Notes: generated by a model not told the origin, from the letters alone. Shown: positions 32,999 to 41,877, counted from the stretch's first letter. The stretch is 64,000 bases of DNA from Streptomyces sp. man185 (GCA_002551355.1 NTHE01000028.1:35696-99695), one strand, 5' to 3'. Made by a program: numbers and translations.

Positions 32999-34576
32999 AT
33001 GGGTGTGGAGGCCCACGCGACGAACGAACGGGTGACGGGACGCAGGTGGACGGTGCGGCTGGACCCCGTCGGCCGGGGCCGTGCGGACGTCCGCGTCTCG
33101 TGCAGTCGCCCGGCCTGCGTCGCGCAGGTGCTGCCCTCCGCGGCCGCCGGCCGCACGGCGGCGGTCGGGCATCTCAAGGCCCACCTGCGCGCGGGCCCGG
33201 CCCCCCGCCCCTCGGCGCACTGCGCTTGCCGGGCCGAGGAATGCCACACACACATCCGCCCCGCCGGTCCGCGTGAGCGCCCCGCGCCCTGGCGGTGCGG
33301 GGGAGCGGTCGTCCTGGCCGTCATCACGGACCGGGAAGGGCGCTGGTGGCAGGTCATGGAGTGCTGCTCGCGGTGCGCGGCCGCCCACCCCACCGCGAAG
33401 ATCGTCGCCACCGCCCCGGCCTCCGAGGCACCGGCTCGGGCCGGCGCCTTCCGGGCCGACGGCGCCGCACCCGCGTCAGCCTCCGCCGCCCCCGCGTCGG
33501 CCATGTCGGCCCTCGGCCCGCACTTCTCGCACGGCGCCCCCGGGGCCGCCGTCCCGCACCAGGCGTCCGTCCCCCGGTCCACGACGAGGCCGACGCGGAA
33601 GCGCCCCCGGCGGGGGCGGATCGCGCAGCGCTTCGTCCCGCACGACCTCCGGCCCATCGCCCTGCGCGACGAACTCACCGAACTCGGTGAGGCCTTCCGC
33701 GCCTACCAGAAGCGCCCCGAACCCGACCTCGCGATCCTCGCCGACCTCCACGCCCGCAAGGCCGAGGCCTTCTTCGCCTGGGCCGACGTCACCGCCGACA
33801 CAGCACTGCGTCTCGACGCCCGGCGAGCCGAACAGGCCGCCGCCACCGCCCGTCTCCAGCATCTGCACCGCATCGGCGAGGCCCCGGACGGCGAAGGGCC
33901 TGCTGTGGAACGGCTGCTGACCGCCCCGTCCCAGTGGAATCACGCACGAGCCGTACTCGCGCACGTGGCCGACCACGCACCCCTGCCGGGCGCGGAGGCA
34001 CGGCTGCTGGTGGTGATGCTGACGCTGCGCACCGCGCAGGCCGGTATCGGCAACATCGTCGGGCAGGACCTCAAGGGGCTGCCCCTGCGGGATCCCGAGC
34101 AGCTGGTGGGGCAACTGCTGGAGTGCGGCTGGCTGGAAATGTCCGGGACCGTCGAGGAACTGATCGCCTCCCGCCCGGAGAGCCCCACCCGGATCAGCGT
34201 GCCGTCCCTGACGCCCGACGACAGCGACCCGGGCCCGTTCACGTTCGGCAGGAAGATGCGCCCCAAGCTCAGCGGGTGGGCCCAGCGGGTCGTCGGGGAG
34301 AAGAAGCTCCGCAAGGCCAAGACCGAGGCCGACGCACGGCTGCTCGCCCTGGCCCTGGCCACCGGGGCCGACGGCGAGGGACAACTGGGACACGAGGGGA
34401 AGGGCATCGGCCTGGACACCCTGTCCTCCTGGTGCGCTGTCGACCCCCGCGACCTGCCGGACCTCGTGAACCGGCTGACCGCGGCGGACTGGCTGACGGA
34501 GACGGTCGTCACCGACACCCTCCTCACCGGCCGGCTGACCGAACGCGTCCTCCCGCTCGGTTGCCCGCTGACCTGA
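32999..34576 (+). CDS. Orphan protein with cysteine-rich N-terminus and helical C-terminus
   Basis: A 525-residue soluble protein without signal peptide, not recognised. The first 130 residues hold nine cysteines (35, 40, 75, 77, 82, 100, 122, 123, 126) and several histidines, suggesting one or two zinc or iron-sulfur sites. An Ala/Pro-rich linker (135-190) follows. The C-terminal 300 residues look helical with winged-helix-like segments (LDTLSSWCAVDPRDLPDLVN). It could be a nucleic-acid-binding regulator. ATG 32999 (or GTG 32996) is preceded by GGAAGG; the long upstream open frame is a shadow of the OmpA gene. Confidence 0.7.
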   Translation: MGVEAHATNERVTGRRWTVRLDPVGRGRADVRVSCSRPACVAQVLPSAAAGRTAAVGHLKAHLRAGPAPRPSAHCACRAEECHTHIRPAGPRERPAPWRCGGAVVLAVITDREGRWWQVMECCSRCAAAHPTAKIVATAPASEAPARAGAFRADGAAPASASAAPASAMSALGPHFSHGAPGAAVPHQASVPRSTTRPTRKRPRRGRIAQRFVPHDLRPIALRDELTELGEAFRAYQKRPEPDLAILADLHARKAEAFFAWADVTADTALRLDARRAEQAAATARLQHLHRIGEAPDGEGPAVERLLTAPSQWNHARAVLAHVADHAPLPGAEARLLVVMLTLRTAQAGIGNIVGQDLKGLPLRDPEQLVGQLLECGWLEMSGTVEELIASRPESPTRISVPSLTPDDSDPGPFTFGRKMRPKLSGWAQRVVGEKKLRKAKTEADARLLALALATGADGEGQLGHEGKGIGLDTLSSWCAVDPRDLPDLVNRLTAADWLTETVVTDTLLTGRLTERVLPLGCPLT

Positions 34577-34594
34577 GGAACTGAGGACCCGCGC

Positions 34595-35272
34595 TTACGG
34601 CGTCGCTGCTGCTGGAGTGGCGGCACGGGCGCATACGGGCCGGGTCCGGGCGGCGTAGGAGCGGGCAGCCGCTACGAGGCCGAAGCCCAGGCCGCCGAAG
34701 GCCAGTCCGCCGAGCGCGACCATCCAGGTCACCCCGGAACCGGTGGTGAACGCACCGGACGCCTCCATCCTCGGCAGCACTCCGGCGGCACTGAGCGGGG
34801 CGTAGACCAGCAGGGCGACTCCGTACACCGACAGGCCCACCGCGCTCAACAGCGTGTGCACCAGGCCGGTGGCGCTTTCCATGCCGGAGAACGACGTGGG
34901 CGTCACGACGTACGCCGGCAGACCCGCCATCCCCATCACGAACACCGGTACGGTCAGGATCAGCGACGCCGCCACCGCCACTCGGCCACGCCCGGCGAGC
35001 GGCCGGCCAGTGGCGAGGCAGGCCCCGGCGGCCGCGACGGCGAGGGCGGCCAGGAACAACAGGACCGCCGGCGCGTACGCCACATCCGGCGACCAGGGCA
35101 CGGTCATGCCCGTCGGCGCCCACGTGACCTGGATCGCGGCGAACAGCAGGCCCCACACCGCCGCGGCGTACGGAATCCACACGGGCCAGCGCCGCGACCA
35201 CCCCGTCCACCCCACGTCCTCCGACGGCTGCCCGGCGCCGGTATCCAGCTGCGCGTTCGTGGGAACAGCCAT
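34595..35272 (-). CDS. Integral membrane protein, six or so helices
   Basis: A 225-residue polytopic protein, hypothetical. Hydrophobic segments occur at about 30-47, 63-85, 98-118, 140-160 and 180-205; the rest is short loops. The layout suggests a DUF998- or DUF3995-like membrane protein (the WGLLFAAIQVTWAPTG segment supports the latter), but the function is unknown. ATG 35272 has GGAGG at a 5-base spacer, preferred over 35350. Confidence 0.75.
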   Translation of the reverse strand: MAVPTNAQLDTGAGQPSEDVGWTGWSRRWPVWIPYAAAVWGLLFAAIQVTWAPTGMTVPWSPDVAYAPAVLLFLAALAVAAAGACLATGRPLAGRGRVAVAASLILTVPVFVMGMAGLPAYVVTPTSFSGMESATGLVHTLLSAVGLSVYGVALLVYAPLSAAGVLPRMEASGAFTTGSGVTWMVALGGLAFGGLGFGLVAAARSYAARTRPVCARAATPAAATP

Positions 35273-35410
35273 CGTGACCTCCAGCTCTGTGGTGCTGACG
35301 ATCAAGGCTCCCCCGAGCCCGCACCCGGTCACACCCCGCGCACGGGCCATCCGCCTCCCCCGCCCGGCGGAGGAACGGACGGGCCTCGCGGATGCATCGA
35401 TCCCACCCCT

Positions 35411-36163
35411 CTAAGCCACCCCCAGCTGGGCCGCGAGGTCCGCCAAGTCCTCCGCGTACACGTCGAACCGGTCCGAGGAGGTGGGCGGGTCCCCGACCGG
35501 TCGGGCCACATAGGCCGTGCGCAGGCCCAGCGCCTGGGCGCCGCGCAGGTCCCAGGCGTGTGCGGCGACCATCAACAGGCGCTCCGGCGGCCGCCCGGCG
35601 ACGGTGACCGCCAGCCGGTAGACCGCCGGGTCCGGCTTGTACGTGCGGGCGTCCTCGGCGGACAGGGCCTGGTGCCAGCGCAGTCCGGCGTGGGCGTTCA
35701 GCTCCAGCAACGCCGTCCGGCTCGCGTTGGAGAGGCCGATGAGCGGGAAGCGCGCGGCGAGCCGGGTAAGGCCCGCCACGGTGTCGGGCCACGGCGGGAG
35801 ACTGCGGGCCGATCGCGCCAGCGTCTCCACGGCGGCCGGATCGTCGACCCCGGCGGCCTCCGCGACGACCCCGGCGGCCTCCCGGTCGACGTGATCGCTG
35901 GGGAGGTAGGGCCGGTCGCCGTCGACGATACGGCGCTGCTCGCGCTCGATGTGCCGCTGCCACAGCAGCAGAAGCCGCTCGACCTCGGGGACTGCGGCAA
36001 CCTCGGGGGCCTCTCGGGCCTCCGGGAACTCTCGGGCATGTGGGGCCTCCGGGACCCCGGGGGAGGAGGCGAGCGCGCTGATGCCGGCGCGGAGTCCGGC
36101 GGGTTCGTCGACGAGCGTGCCGAGCACGTCGAAAACGAGGGCGTCGATCGTCAGCTCTGCCAT
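35411..36163 (-). CDS. HAD-superfamily hydrolase, haloacid dehalogenase type II-like
   Basis: A 250-residue enzyme. Motif I is LVFDVLGTLVD with the nucleophile aspartate; motif II is LIGLSNAS; motif III is the lysine of ARTYKPDPAVY; motif IV is AAHAWDLRGA. These match L-2-haloacid dehalogenases. The cap domain carries an unusual Glu/Ala/Pro-rich insert (EAPHAREFPEAREAPEVAAV) encoded by a repetitive GGCCTC/CTCGGG stretch at about 35998-36060. Dehalogenase activity cannot be confirmed; it may be a general phosphatase-fold hydrolase. The gene is between unrelated minus-strand genes. Confidence 0.85.
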   Translation of the reverse strand: MAELTIDALVFDVLGTLVDEPAGLRAGISALASSPGVPEAPHAREFPEAREAPEVAAVPEVERLLLLWQRHIEREQRRIVDGDRPYLPSDHVDREAAGVVAEAAGVDDPAAVETLARSARSLPPWPDTVAGLTRLAARFPLIGLSNASRTALLELNAHAGLRWHQALSAEDARTYKPDPAVYRLAVTVAGRPPERLLMVAAHAWDLRGAQALGLRTAYVARPVGDPPTSSDRFDVYAEDLADLAAQLGVA

Positions 36164-36247
36164 GGCGGGGTCTCCGAGAAGTGGACGGCGGCGGGAGGGG
36201 ACTGTGGACTGCACAGGTGTCAACGCCCAAGCCCTGCTCCGCATGCC

Positions 36248-36910
36248 CTACTTGACCGTGACCGACTCCACGAACGCGTCCAGGTCCTCCGCATCGACCG
36301 CGTCCTTCACCGCGTTCAGCCGCACCACGAACGGAACGCCTTTCGTGTCCACGCCCGCGACCAGCACCCCGGTCATCGGCGTCCCCTTGTTCGGGGTGTC
36401 CTCCCGGCCGTCCGCCGTGAAGTCGTAGTCGATCCGGCGGGCTTCGCGAGCCTCGCGCGCGTCCTTTGGACCCGCGAGGCGTACGTCCTCCGTCGCCTTG
36501 CGGGTGGAGTTCAGGCCGATGCCCGCCCCCGCCGCTGCCGCCGCCCCGGCCGCGTCGTGCACGCCCGTGGCGAAGTCCAGCTGGACCGAGACCATGCCGG
36601 TGCGGATGCCGTCCTTCCCCTGGAGAGCCACGGCCGCGTTGCTCTTCGCCCGCTCGGCCGCGGGCTGTTCCGCGTACCCCTCGCTCTTCGGGTAGCCGAC
36701 GCTCAGGCTCCCGGTCTCCAGCGTGCCCCAGCCCTCGGGCACGGAGGCGGTGTCCTGATCGCCGCCGCATCCGGTCAACAGCACGGCCGCTGCCGCCACA
36801 GCCACTGCGGCAGCCGTCATCCGCCGCCGGGAGGTCCGTGTGCTTCGCGTGCACTGCGTGCTCCGCGTCCCCCGTGCCTTCCGCGTCCTGGTACTCATCC
36901 CTCGTGTCAC
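36248..36910 (-). CDS. Putative lipoprotein
   Basis: Up to 220 residues with a very long Arg/Thr-rich leader, a hydrophobic core (MTAAAVAVAAAAVLL) and a lipobox LLTGC at about residue 48. The mature part has a beta-rich domain ending in LDAFVESVTVK, similar in plan to DUF1795/LpqN-type actinobacterial lipoproteins. The start is uncertain: GTG 36910, ATG 36898 (no usable spacer) or ATG 36820 are all possible. It begins 7 bases after the stop of the large pilin-like gene and is thus probably co-transcribed with it. Confidence 0.75.
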   Translation of the reverse strand: MTRGMSTRTRKARGTRSTQCTRSTRTSRRRMTAAAVAVAAAAVLLTGCGGDQDTASVPEGWGTLETGSLSVGYPKSEGYAEQPAAERAKSNAAVALQGKDGIRTGMVSVQLDFATGVHDAAGAAAAAGAGIGLNSTRKATEDVRLAGPKDAREAREARRIDYDFTADGREDTPNKGTPMTGVLVAGVDTKGVPFVVRLNAVKDAVDAEDLDAFVESVTVK

Positions 36911-36917
36911 CGCCCGT

Positions 36918-38969
36918 TCAGTTCGCGCAGTAGCTGTACGGAAGATACGTGCGCGCGTCGCCCTGCGGTGCCCCGAGGAACTGCGCGTCCGCCAGTGTCT
37001 CCTTCTTCTCCTCCGTGGAGAGGGAGAACCCGAGGCTCATGCCCAGCGAGATCTCGAAGCCGAACTCCTGGGCGTCGCTCTCGCCGGTGTACCGCATCGA
37101 GCTGGACAACCCGTCCTCGAACATCAGTCGCTGGAAAGGGTCGCTGCCCTCCGGGCGGGTCTCCATGCCGTGGTCGCCGAAGAGGTACGCGAACGGGGCG
37201 GTGTTGTTCCCGGAGCCGTCCAGCCACTGTTCGGCGACGCCCCGCTTGGCCTCGGTCACCGCGTCCGTGTCCTTGCCGAAGACGATCGAGTTCGTCACCA
37301 CGTCGATGCCGGTCTCGCCCGAGGAGTCCGACGCGCTGCCCTTGCCGCCGCGCTTGTCCTGGCCGCTCTCGCCGTTGTCGCCGCCGACCTCGACCTTGCC
37401 GGACGTCGAACCGCTCTCCACCGTCTGCGTCATGTCGATACGGACGATCTTCCCGGTCTTCTGGTCGCGGGTGACGGTGATCGCGCCGGTGCGGTTCTGC
37501 TTGCCGCCCACCGTGCCCTTGACGGGCCCCACGTTGCCGCCGGCCTTGCCCTCCAGTTCGAGCTTGGCGGTGTACGTGTACGACTCGTTGCCGTTCACGT
37601 CGTCCTTGGTGATCGTCACCTCGGGCGAGAACTTCGCCTTGCCGCCGAGTTTCGCGCCGAGTTCGTCCTCGTCGCCGCCCTTGACGGCGAGGCCTCCGTC
37701 CGCGTAGGCGTTGAGGCCGACGGTCGAGTAGGAGATCTTCTTGTCGCCGATCTTCTTCTCGATGTCCTCCTTCTTCTCCGCCCACTTCATCGCGGAGTAC
37801 CAGCCGCCGCCGTAGCCGCCGCTGTGCTTGGTGGAGGTCTCCCACATCTTCATTTCCTCGATGTCGTCCCGCATCTGCTGCGCCTCCTCCTCGCTCGCGA
37901 AGATCCAGGTGTCACCATTGGTGATCTTGATGCCGCCGCCGATGTCGACATCCGCCTTGCCGAGGCTCCCGAGCTTCACGCCCGGGGTGCTGGCGGTGGC
38001 CCCGGCGGAGGCGGCGTCGGTGAACGTCATGGAGACGACCTTGTCGTCGCCGTCGATCTCACCGTCGCCGTTCACGTCGGTGCTCGCCTGGGAGACCTTC
38101 TGCTGGAAGCCGTACTCCTCGCCCCACTCGAACCAGCCGATCTTGACCTTGCCGCCCGCCGTGTCCGAGATGCTGGAGACCTGGCACATCTTGGGCTCGT
38201 AGTCGGCGTCCGTCTTCGGCTTCGCCTCGGGATCCTGGCCGCCGGTGGAACACGAGCCGCCGCCACCGGCCAGCGAGCTGATCGCGCATCGCAGCCGCTC
38301 CCCGATCTTCCCGCCGACCCCGGCCATCGCCATCGCGCCGATCAGCATGACGACCAGGACGACGACGCCCAGGTACTCCGTCGCCGTCGCGCCGCCGTCA
38401 CGCCAGTTGTACGCGTACTGCGGCGGGGGTGGCGGCCGGTTGGCGCGCTCCTCCAGGAGCCGGTCGACCGCCACCCCCGACGCCGCGCCGGCCGCCAACG
38501 AGGCGGCGGGCATGAGAACGCCCTCGATCCCGACGACGTCCCCGGCCACGGCGAAGCCGTACAGCAGCCCGGCCGACGGTACGGCCAGGGCGGCGAGCAG
38601 GTACACCGTGCGGGAGGACTCGCGGTGCTCGTCGGGGAGGATGCGGGCCGCCGCCAGGACGGTCAGCAGCGTCACGGCGAGCGCGGGCAGGTGGATCAGG
38701 GCCAGCCGCCAGCCGAAGGTCTCCAACCGTGATTGGGTGCCCAGCAGTTCGAACAGCGCCCGGTTCGTGAGGAATCCGGCGGCGAGGTAGACGAGGGCGC
38801 CCGTCGCCCAGCTACGGGTCAACGCGAAGAACCGGCCGTCCTGTTGACCGTGGCGCGGTGCGCCGGGCCCCGCGATGCCGTGGCGCGGTACGCCGGAGCC
38901 CGCGATGCCGTGGCGCCCCGGCGGTATGTGGCCCGCGTTCCGGTCTCCCCAGCCCCCGCCACCGCTCAC
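36918..38969 (-). CDS. Large membrane protein with an embedded Flp-pilin-like module
   Basis: A 683-residue protein without close named relatives that I know of. Order: Gly/His/Pro repeats (10-42), four hydrophobic segments (about 52-68, 90-108, 122-145, 150-168), a PPPPP hinge, then residues 190-232 that match the Flp pilin core of this locus at about half of 43 positions (TEYLG, VV, IGA, GGKI). Past this, a 450-residue polar domain with a dockerin/EF-type calcium loop at 298-309 (DVNGDGEIDGDD) and many charged beta segments. GTG 38969 has a GAGGAGAGG box 6 bases upstream. Probably a pilus-associated surface protein; function is inferred. Confidence 0.8.
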   Translation of the reverse strand: MSGGGGWGDRNAGHIPPGRHGIAGSGVPRHGIAGPGAPRHGQQDGRFFALTRSWATGALVYLAAGFLTNRALFELLGTQSRLETFGWRLALIHLPALAVTLLTVLAAARILPDEHRESSRTVYLLAALAVPSAGLLYGFAVAGDVVGIEGVLMPAASLAAGAASGVAVDRLLEERANRPPPPPQYAYNWRDGGATATEYLGVVVLVVMLIGAMAMAGVGGKIGERLRCAISSLAGGGGSCSTGGQDPEAKPKTDADYEPKMCQVSSISDTAGGKVKIGWFEWGEEYGFQQKVSQASTDVNGDGEIDGDDKVVSMTFTDAASAGATASTPGVKLGSLGKADVDIGGGIKITNGDTWIFASEEEAQQMRDDIEEMKMWETSTKHSGGYGGGWYSAMKWAEKKEDIEKKIGDKKISYSTVGLNAYADGGLAVKGGDEDELGAKLGGKAKFSPEVTITKDDVNGNESYTYTAKLELEGKAGGNVGPVKGTVGGKQNRTGAITVTRDQKTGKIVRIDMTQTVESGSTSGKVEVGGDNGESGQDKRGGKGSASDSSGETGIDVVTNSIVFGKDTDAVTEAKRGVAEQWLDGSGNNTAPFAYLFGDHGMETRPEGSDPFQRLMFEDGLSSSMRYTGESDAQEFGFEISLGMSLGFSLSTEEKKETLADAQFLGAPQGDARTYLPYSYCAN
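38274..38402 (-). other. Flp-like prepilin module inside the large membrane protein
   Basis: This segment encodes RDGGATATEYLG and the following hydrophobic helix ending in GVGGKI. Compared with the Flp pilin at 30641, the aligned core carries the same glycine before the cleavage point, the same Glu-Tyr-Leu-Gly and the same GGKI turn. It could be a real prepilin peptidase substrate in the middle of a polypeptide. Confidence 0.7.
38848..38929 (-). repeat. 30-bp repeats encoding Arg-His-Gly-Ile-Ala-Gly units
   Basis: About two and a half copies of a 30-bp unit (CGTGGCGCGGT.CGCCGG type) encode repeated PRHGIAG. stretches in the cytosolic N-terminus of the large pilin-like protein. Confidence 0.65.
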
Positions 38970-39241
38970 GGTGCACCTCTCCTCGACCCCGCGCGTGTTG
39001 CCCGACGGCCGAGAGCGTACGGCCGAAAAGCTGTCCCCGCCCGGGCCCCCGGTCCCAAACCCGGGCCCAAGTGCGTTGTGAGGCGACGGTGTTGCTCCGG
39101 CGGGCGGTCGCCGTTCCGCTTGGGGCCGCCCGTGGGTCCGTGGGCCCACGCAGCCCCGGCCGCCGCTCAGTACGCTCGAAGGTGCCGGGGGTCGCCGACC
39201 ACGACGCCGCGCGATGAAGTGAGCGATGGGGGTGGGCGTCG

Positions 39242-39838
39242 ATGGGTGCCGGATTCTTCAACTCGTACCACCTGGGCTGGACCCGGCTGGACGCCCGCAC
39301 CCTGCTGGGAGACCTGGAGGCCGAAGGGCTCCGCGCGGCGCACCCGGTGACCGGCCGCACTGTGCTCGTCAGCCTCGACTCCGCCTCCCTGGGGGCTCGT
39401 TCGCCCGTCACCCGTGAGCAGTTGCTGTCCCTCGCCGGCCTCCAGCGGCTGCACGAGGTCGGATTCCGGTTGTGGACCGACGGGGGCCTCGACCTCCTGG
39501 TGCGCATCCGGCGGGCCCGGGCCGGTGTCGTCGCCGTCGAGTTCTCCGTCGGGGAGCTGCCCGAGCCGGAGCGGGAGCACGCGGTGAGCGCCGTCAGGCG
39601 GACCGTCGGGCGGGCCTCCGTGCTGTGCATCGGCTTCGTCGTCGACCGGAGCGGCGCGACGGCCGCCACCGACTGGGACGGTGTCGTCATCGAGGGCGTC
39701 GCGCACCTCGACGCCTGGCCGGACACCGTCGCCGTACGCGACGAGACGGCGGCCCGGCACCCGCAGCTGGCGGTCATGGACGCGGTGGAGATGTCGCCGT
39801 GGAAGGTGTTCGGGAACGAGGTGCTCGACGGCGTCTGA
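39242..39838 (+). CDS. Conserved hypothetical protein, 198 aa
   Basis: A soluble alpha/beta protein with no signal peptide and no recognised domain. Visible features are an N-terminal FFNSYHLGWTRLD segment and a final WKVFGNEVLDGV. It diverges from the large pilin-like gene across 272 bases that must hold both promoters. Another possible start, GTG or ATG just upstream, is in other frames. Function unknown. Confidence 0.7.
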   Translation: MGAGFFNSYHLGWTRLDARTLLGDLEAEGLRAAHPVTGRTVLVSLDSASLGARSPVTREQLLSLAGLQRLHEVGFRLWTDGGLDLLVRIRRARAGVVAVEFSVGELPEPEREHAVSAVRRTVGRASVLCIGFVVDRSGATAATDWDGVVIEGVAHLDAWPDTVAVRDETAARHPQLAVMDAVEMSPWKVFGNEVLDGV

Positions 39839-40094
39839 GCCGGGCTGCCCGGTCGGTGCCCGAGAGGGGGCGTCGGCCCTGACCCGGGCTGCCCGGCCGC
39901 CCCGGGCCCCTTCCGTACGCCTGCCCGGGCCTCTCACGTACGCCCACCCCTACCGCCCACCCGGAACCCCGGCCGTACGCCCCCCCCGGCCTCCGGTCGT
40001 ACGTCCACCCCCCCCGCCGGGCGCCCCCCCGCCGGACGCCCGCCCAGGGTGCCCGTGGCACGGTCGGGCCCCCGCCGACGTCATAATCGGCCGT

Positions 40095-41297
40095 ATGTCC
40101 GATCACCAGCTCCGCACCCGGACGCCCGCCGCTCCGGCCCCCGCCCCCCGCATGTCCGGCGGGCCCCGGGCCGTCGCCGCGTTCCGGGTCGCCGCGCCCG
40201 CGCTCGCGGTCTACGCCGCCGTGCGGGCCCTGGGGGTCGTGGTCTTCTGGGCAGCCGCGTCCGCCGCCGGGAAGGACCCCCTGGGGCCGCTCAGCGGACG
40301 CTGGGACTCCGTCTGGTATCAGCGCATCGCCGAGAACGGGTACCGCTACACCGCCACCCTCCCGGACGGGTCCGTCCATTCCGACCTGGCGTTCTTCCCC
40401 CTGCTCCCGGCCCTGGAACGCGGCATCTCCGAGGTGACCCCGCTCACCCTCGGCGGTGCCGGCCTGCTGGTCGCCTGGACGGCCGGGCTGCTCGCCGCCT
40501 GGGGCATCTTCGCTGTCGGCGCCCACCTCCGGGGACGGCGTACGGGGGTGGTGCTGGCCGCGCTCTGGGGCGTGTACCCGACGGCGTTCGTCCAGTCGAT
40601 GGCGTACACGGAGACCCTGTTCACCGCGCTCGCCGCCTGGGCGCTGTACGCCGTCCTCAAGGGCCGCTGGATCGTCGCGGGCGCGCTGTCCGTCCTGGCG
40701 GGGCTCACCCGGCCCACGGCGGCCGCCCTCATCGCGGCCCTGGCGATCACCGCCGCCGTCACCCTCGTACGCGAGTACCGCGACGAGCGCCGCGCCGGCC
40801 CGGTCCTGCGCCGCAACGCCCGGATGATCGCGGGCGTGGCGCTGGCCCCGCTGGGCTGGCTGGCGTACGTGGTGTTCGTGGCCGTACGCGAAGGCAGCCC
40901 GTTCGCCTACTTCGACGTCCAGGCGCAGTGGGGCAACAACATCGACGGCGGTCGCGCGCTCGCCGCCTTCATCGCCGGACTCCCGTGGCCCGCCGCCCTC
41001 GGCCTGTGCGCGGCGATCGGGCTGCTCGGGTGGCTGGTCGTGCTCTGCGTGCGGCAGCGGCAGCCGCTCCCCGTCCTCGTCTACGCCCTCACGATCGTCG
41101 TCATCTCGCTGATCGGCGCCGGATACTTCGGCTCCCGGCCGCGCCTGATGATGCCCGCGTTCCCGCTGCTGCTCCCGCCCGCCGTCGCCCTGCTGCGGCT
41201 GCGCACCACGGGACGCACGGCCGCCGTGCTCGCCGTCCTCGCCTGCGCGTCCGCGGGTTACGGGGCCTGGACCCTGATGGGCGCGGGCCCGCCGTAG
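40095..41297 (+). CDS. PIG-V-like membrane mannosyltransferase
   Basis: A 400-residue polytopic protein (about nine helices) of the glycosyltransferase C superfamily. The first extracytoplasmic loop has RWDSVWYQRIAENGY, the Asp-containing catalytic-loop pattern of PIG-V-type polyprenyl-phosphate mannosyltransferases, followed by DLAFFPLLPALER. It probably moves mannose from polyprenyl-phosphate-mannose to a surface acceptor. Given the location between pilus genes and the prepilin peptidase, pilin or surface-protein glycosylation is a possibility but is not shown. ATG 40095 is chosen on homology; the long upstream frame is not coding. Confidence 0.8.
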   Translation: MSDHQLRTRTPAAPAPAPRMSGGPRAVAAFRVAAPALAVYAAVRALGVVVFWAAASAAGKDPLGPLSGRWDSVWYQRIAENGYRYTATLPDGSVHSDLAFFPLLPALERGISEVTPLTLGGAGLLVAWTAGLLAAWGIFAVGAHLRGRRTGVVLAALWGVYPTAFVQSMAYTETLFTALAAWALYAVLKGRWIVAGALSVLAGLTRPTAAALIAALAITAAVTLVREYRDERRAGPVLRRNARMIAGVALAPLGWLAYVVFVAVREGSPFAYFDVQAQWGNNIDGGRALAAFIAGLPWPAALGLCAAIGLLGWLVVLCVRQRQPLPVLVYALTIVVISLIGAGYFGSRPRLMMPAFPLLLPPAVALLRLRTTGRTAAVLAVLACASAGYGAWTLMGAGPP

Positions 41298-41339
41298 GAC
41301 ACCCTGCCCCTGCCGGTCCCCGGACGAGGCGCCCTGCCG

Positions 41340-41753
41340 CTACCGGTCCCCGGACGCGGTGGCCGACGCCGCCCTCGGCTCCAGTCGTACGCCCGGCCGC
41401 ACCCCCCACCGCTCCATCGCTCCGGCCTCCGCCTCCACCACGTGCCGGGCCCGCAGCCGGGGCAGCCCGAGGCGGCCGGGGCGCATCGTCGTGACCGCCA
41501 GGACGGTGAACCTCCGGTCCAGGTACGCCACATCGATGGGGAACCGCATCCGGAAGGTGTGCACACTCCCGCACGGGGTGAGCAGCATCGCCCCCTCGAT
41601 CCCGTCCCGCCCGAGCAGCCCCTTGGAACGGGCCCGGTACGAGGCCGCGATCCGCAGCGGCACCTCCGTGGCCCCGCCCCCGGCGTCCGTGGCCCCGCCT
41701 CCGGAATCCGTGCCGACCGTGAGCGTCCCGTCGCCATCGCGCCATGTCCTCAT
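41340..41753 (-). CDS. DUF192 family protein
   Basis: A 137-residue protein with the DUF192 pattern: IAASYRARSKGLLGRDGIEG, MLLTPCGSVHTFRMRFPIDV and a final VRPGVRLEPR. The N-terminus has Gly/Asp-rich repeats. The fold is small and beta-rich; its biochemical role is unknown. In many actinobacteria this gene is next to Tad/prepilin peptidase genes, and here it diverges from the peptidase by 124 bases, so a link with pilus assembly is plausible. Confidence 0.85.
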   Translation of the reverse strand: MRTWRDGDGTLTVGTDSGGGATDAGGGATEVPLRIAASYRARSKGLLGRDGIEGAMLLTPCGSVHTFRMRFPIDVAYLDRRFTVLAVTTMRPGRLGLPRLRARHVVEAEAGAMERWGVRPGVRLEPRAASATASGDR

Positions 41754-41877
41754 GGGCACCGACCGTAGCCCCCGGGGAACGCGCCCGGACCCTGAACAGC
41801 GACGCTTGGGCCCTGGTCGGCCGCTCTGGGCCCCCGGACCCAAGACCGCTGCTCCTGGAGCCCGTTAGGGTCGTCCT

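Noticed and set aside
32513..34576. 687-aa start for the cysteine-rich gene
   Set aside because: The first 160 residues lie opposite or across the OmpA gene in another frame; ATG 32999 has a ribosome-binding site.
39839..40094. Pyrimidine-rich stretch as a possible regulatory RNA
   Set aside because: C-runs with CGTACGCC repeats before the mannosyltransferase look like low-complexity intergenic DNA; no defined stem-loop or terminator is present.
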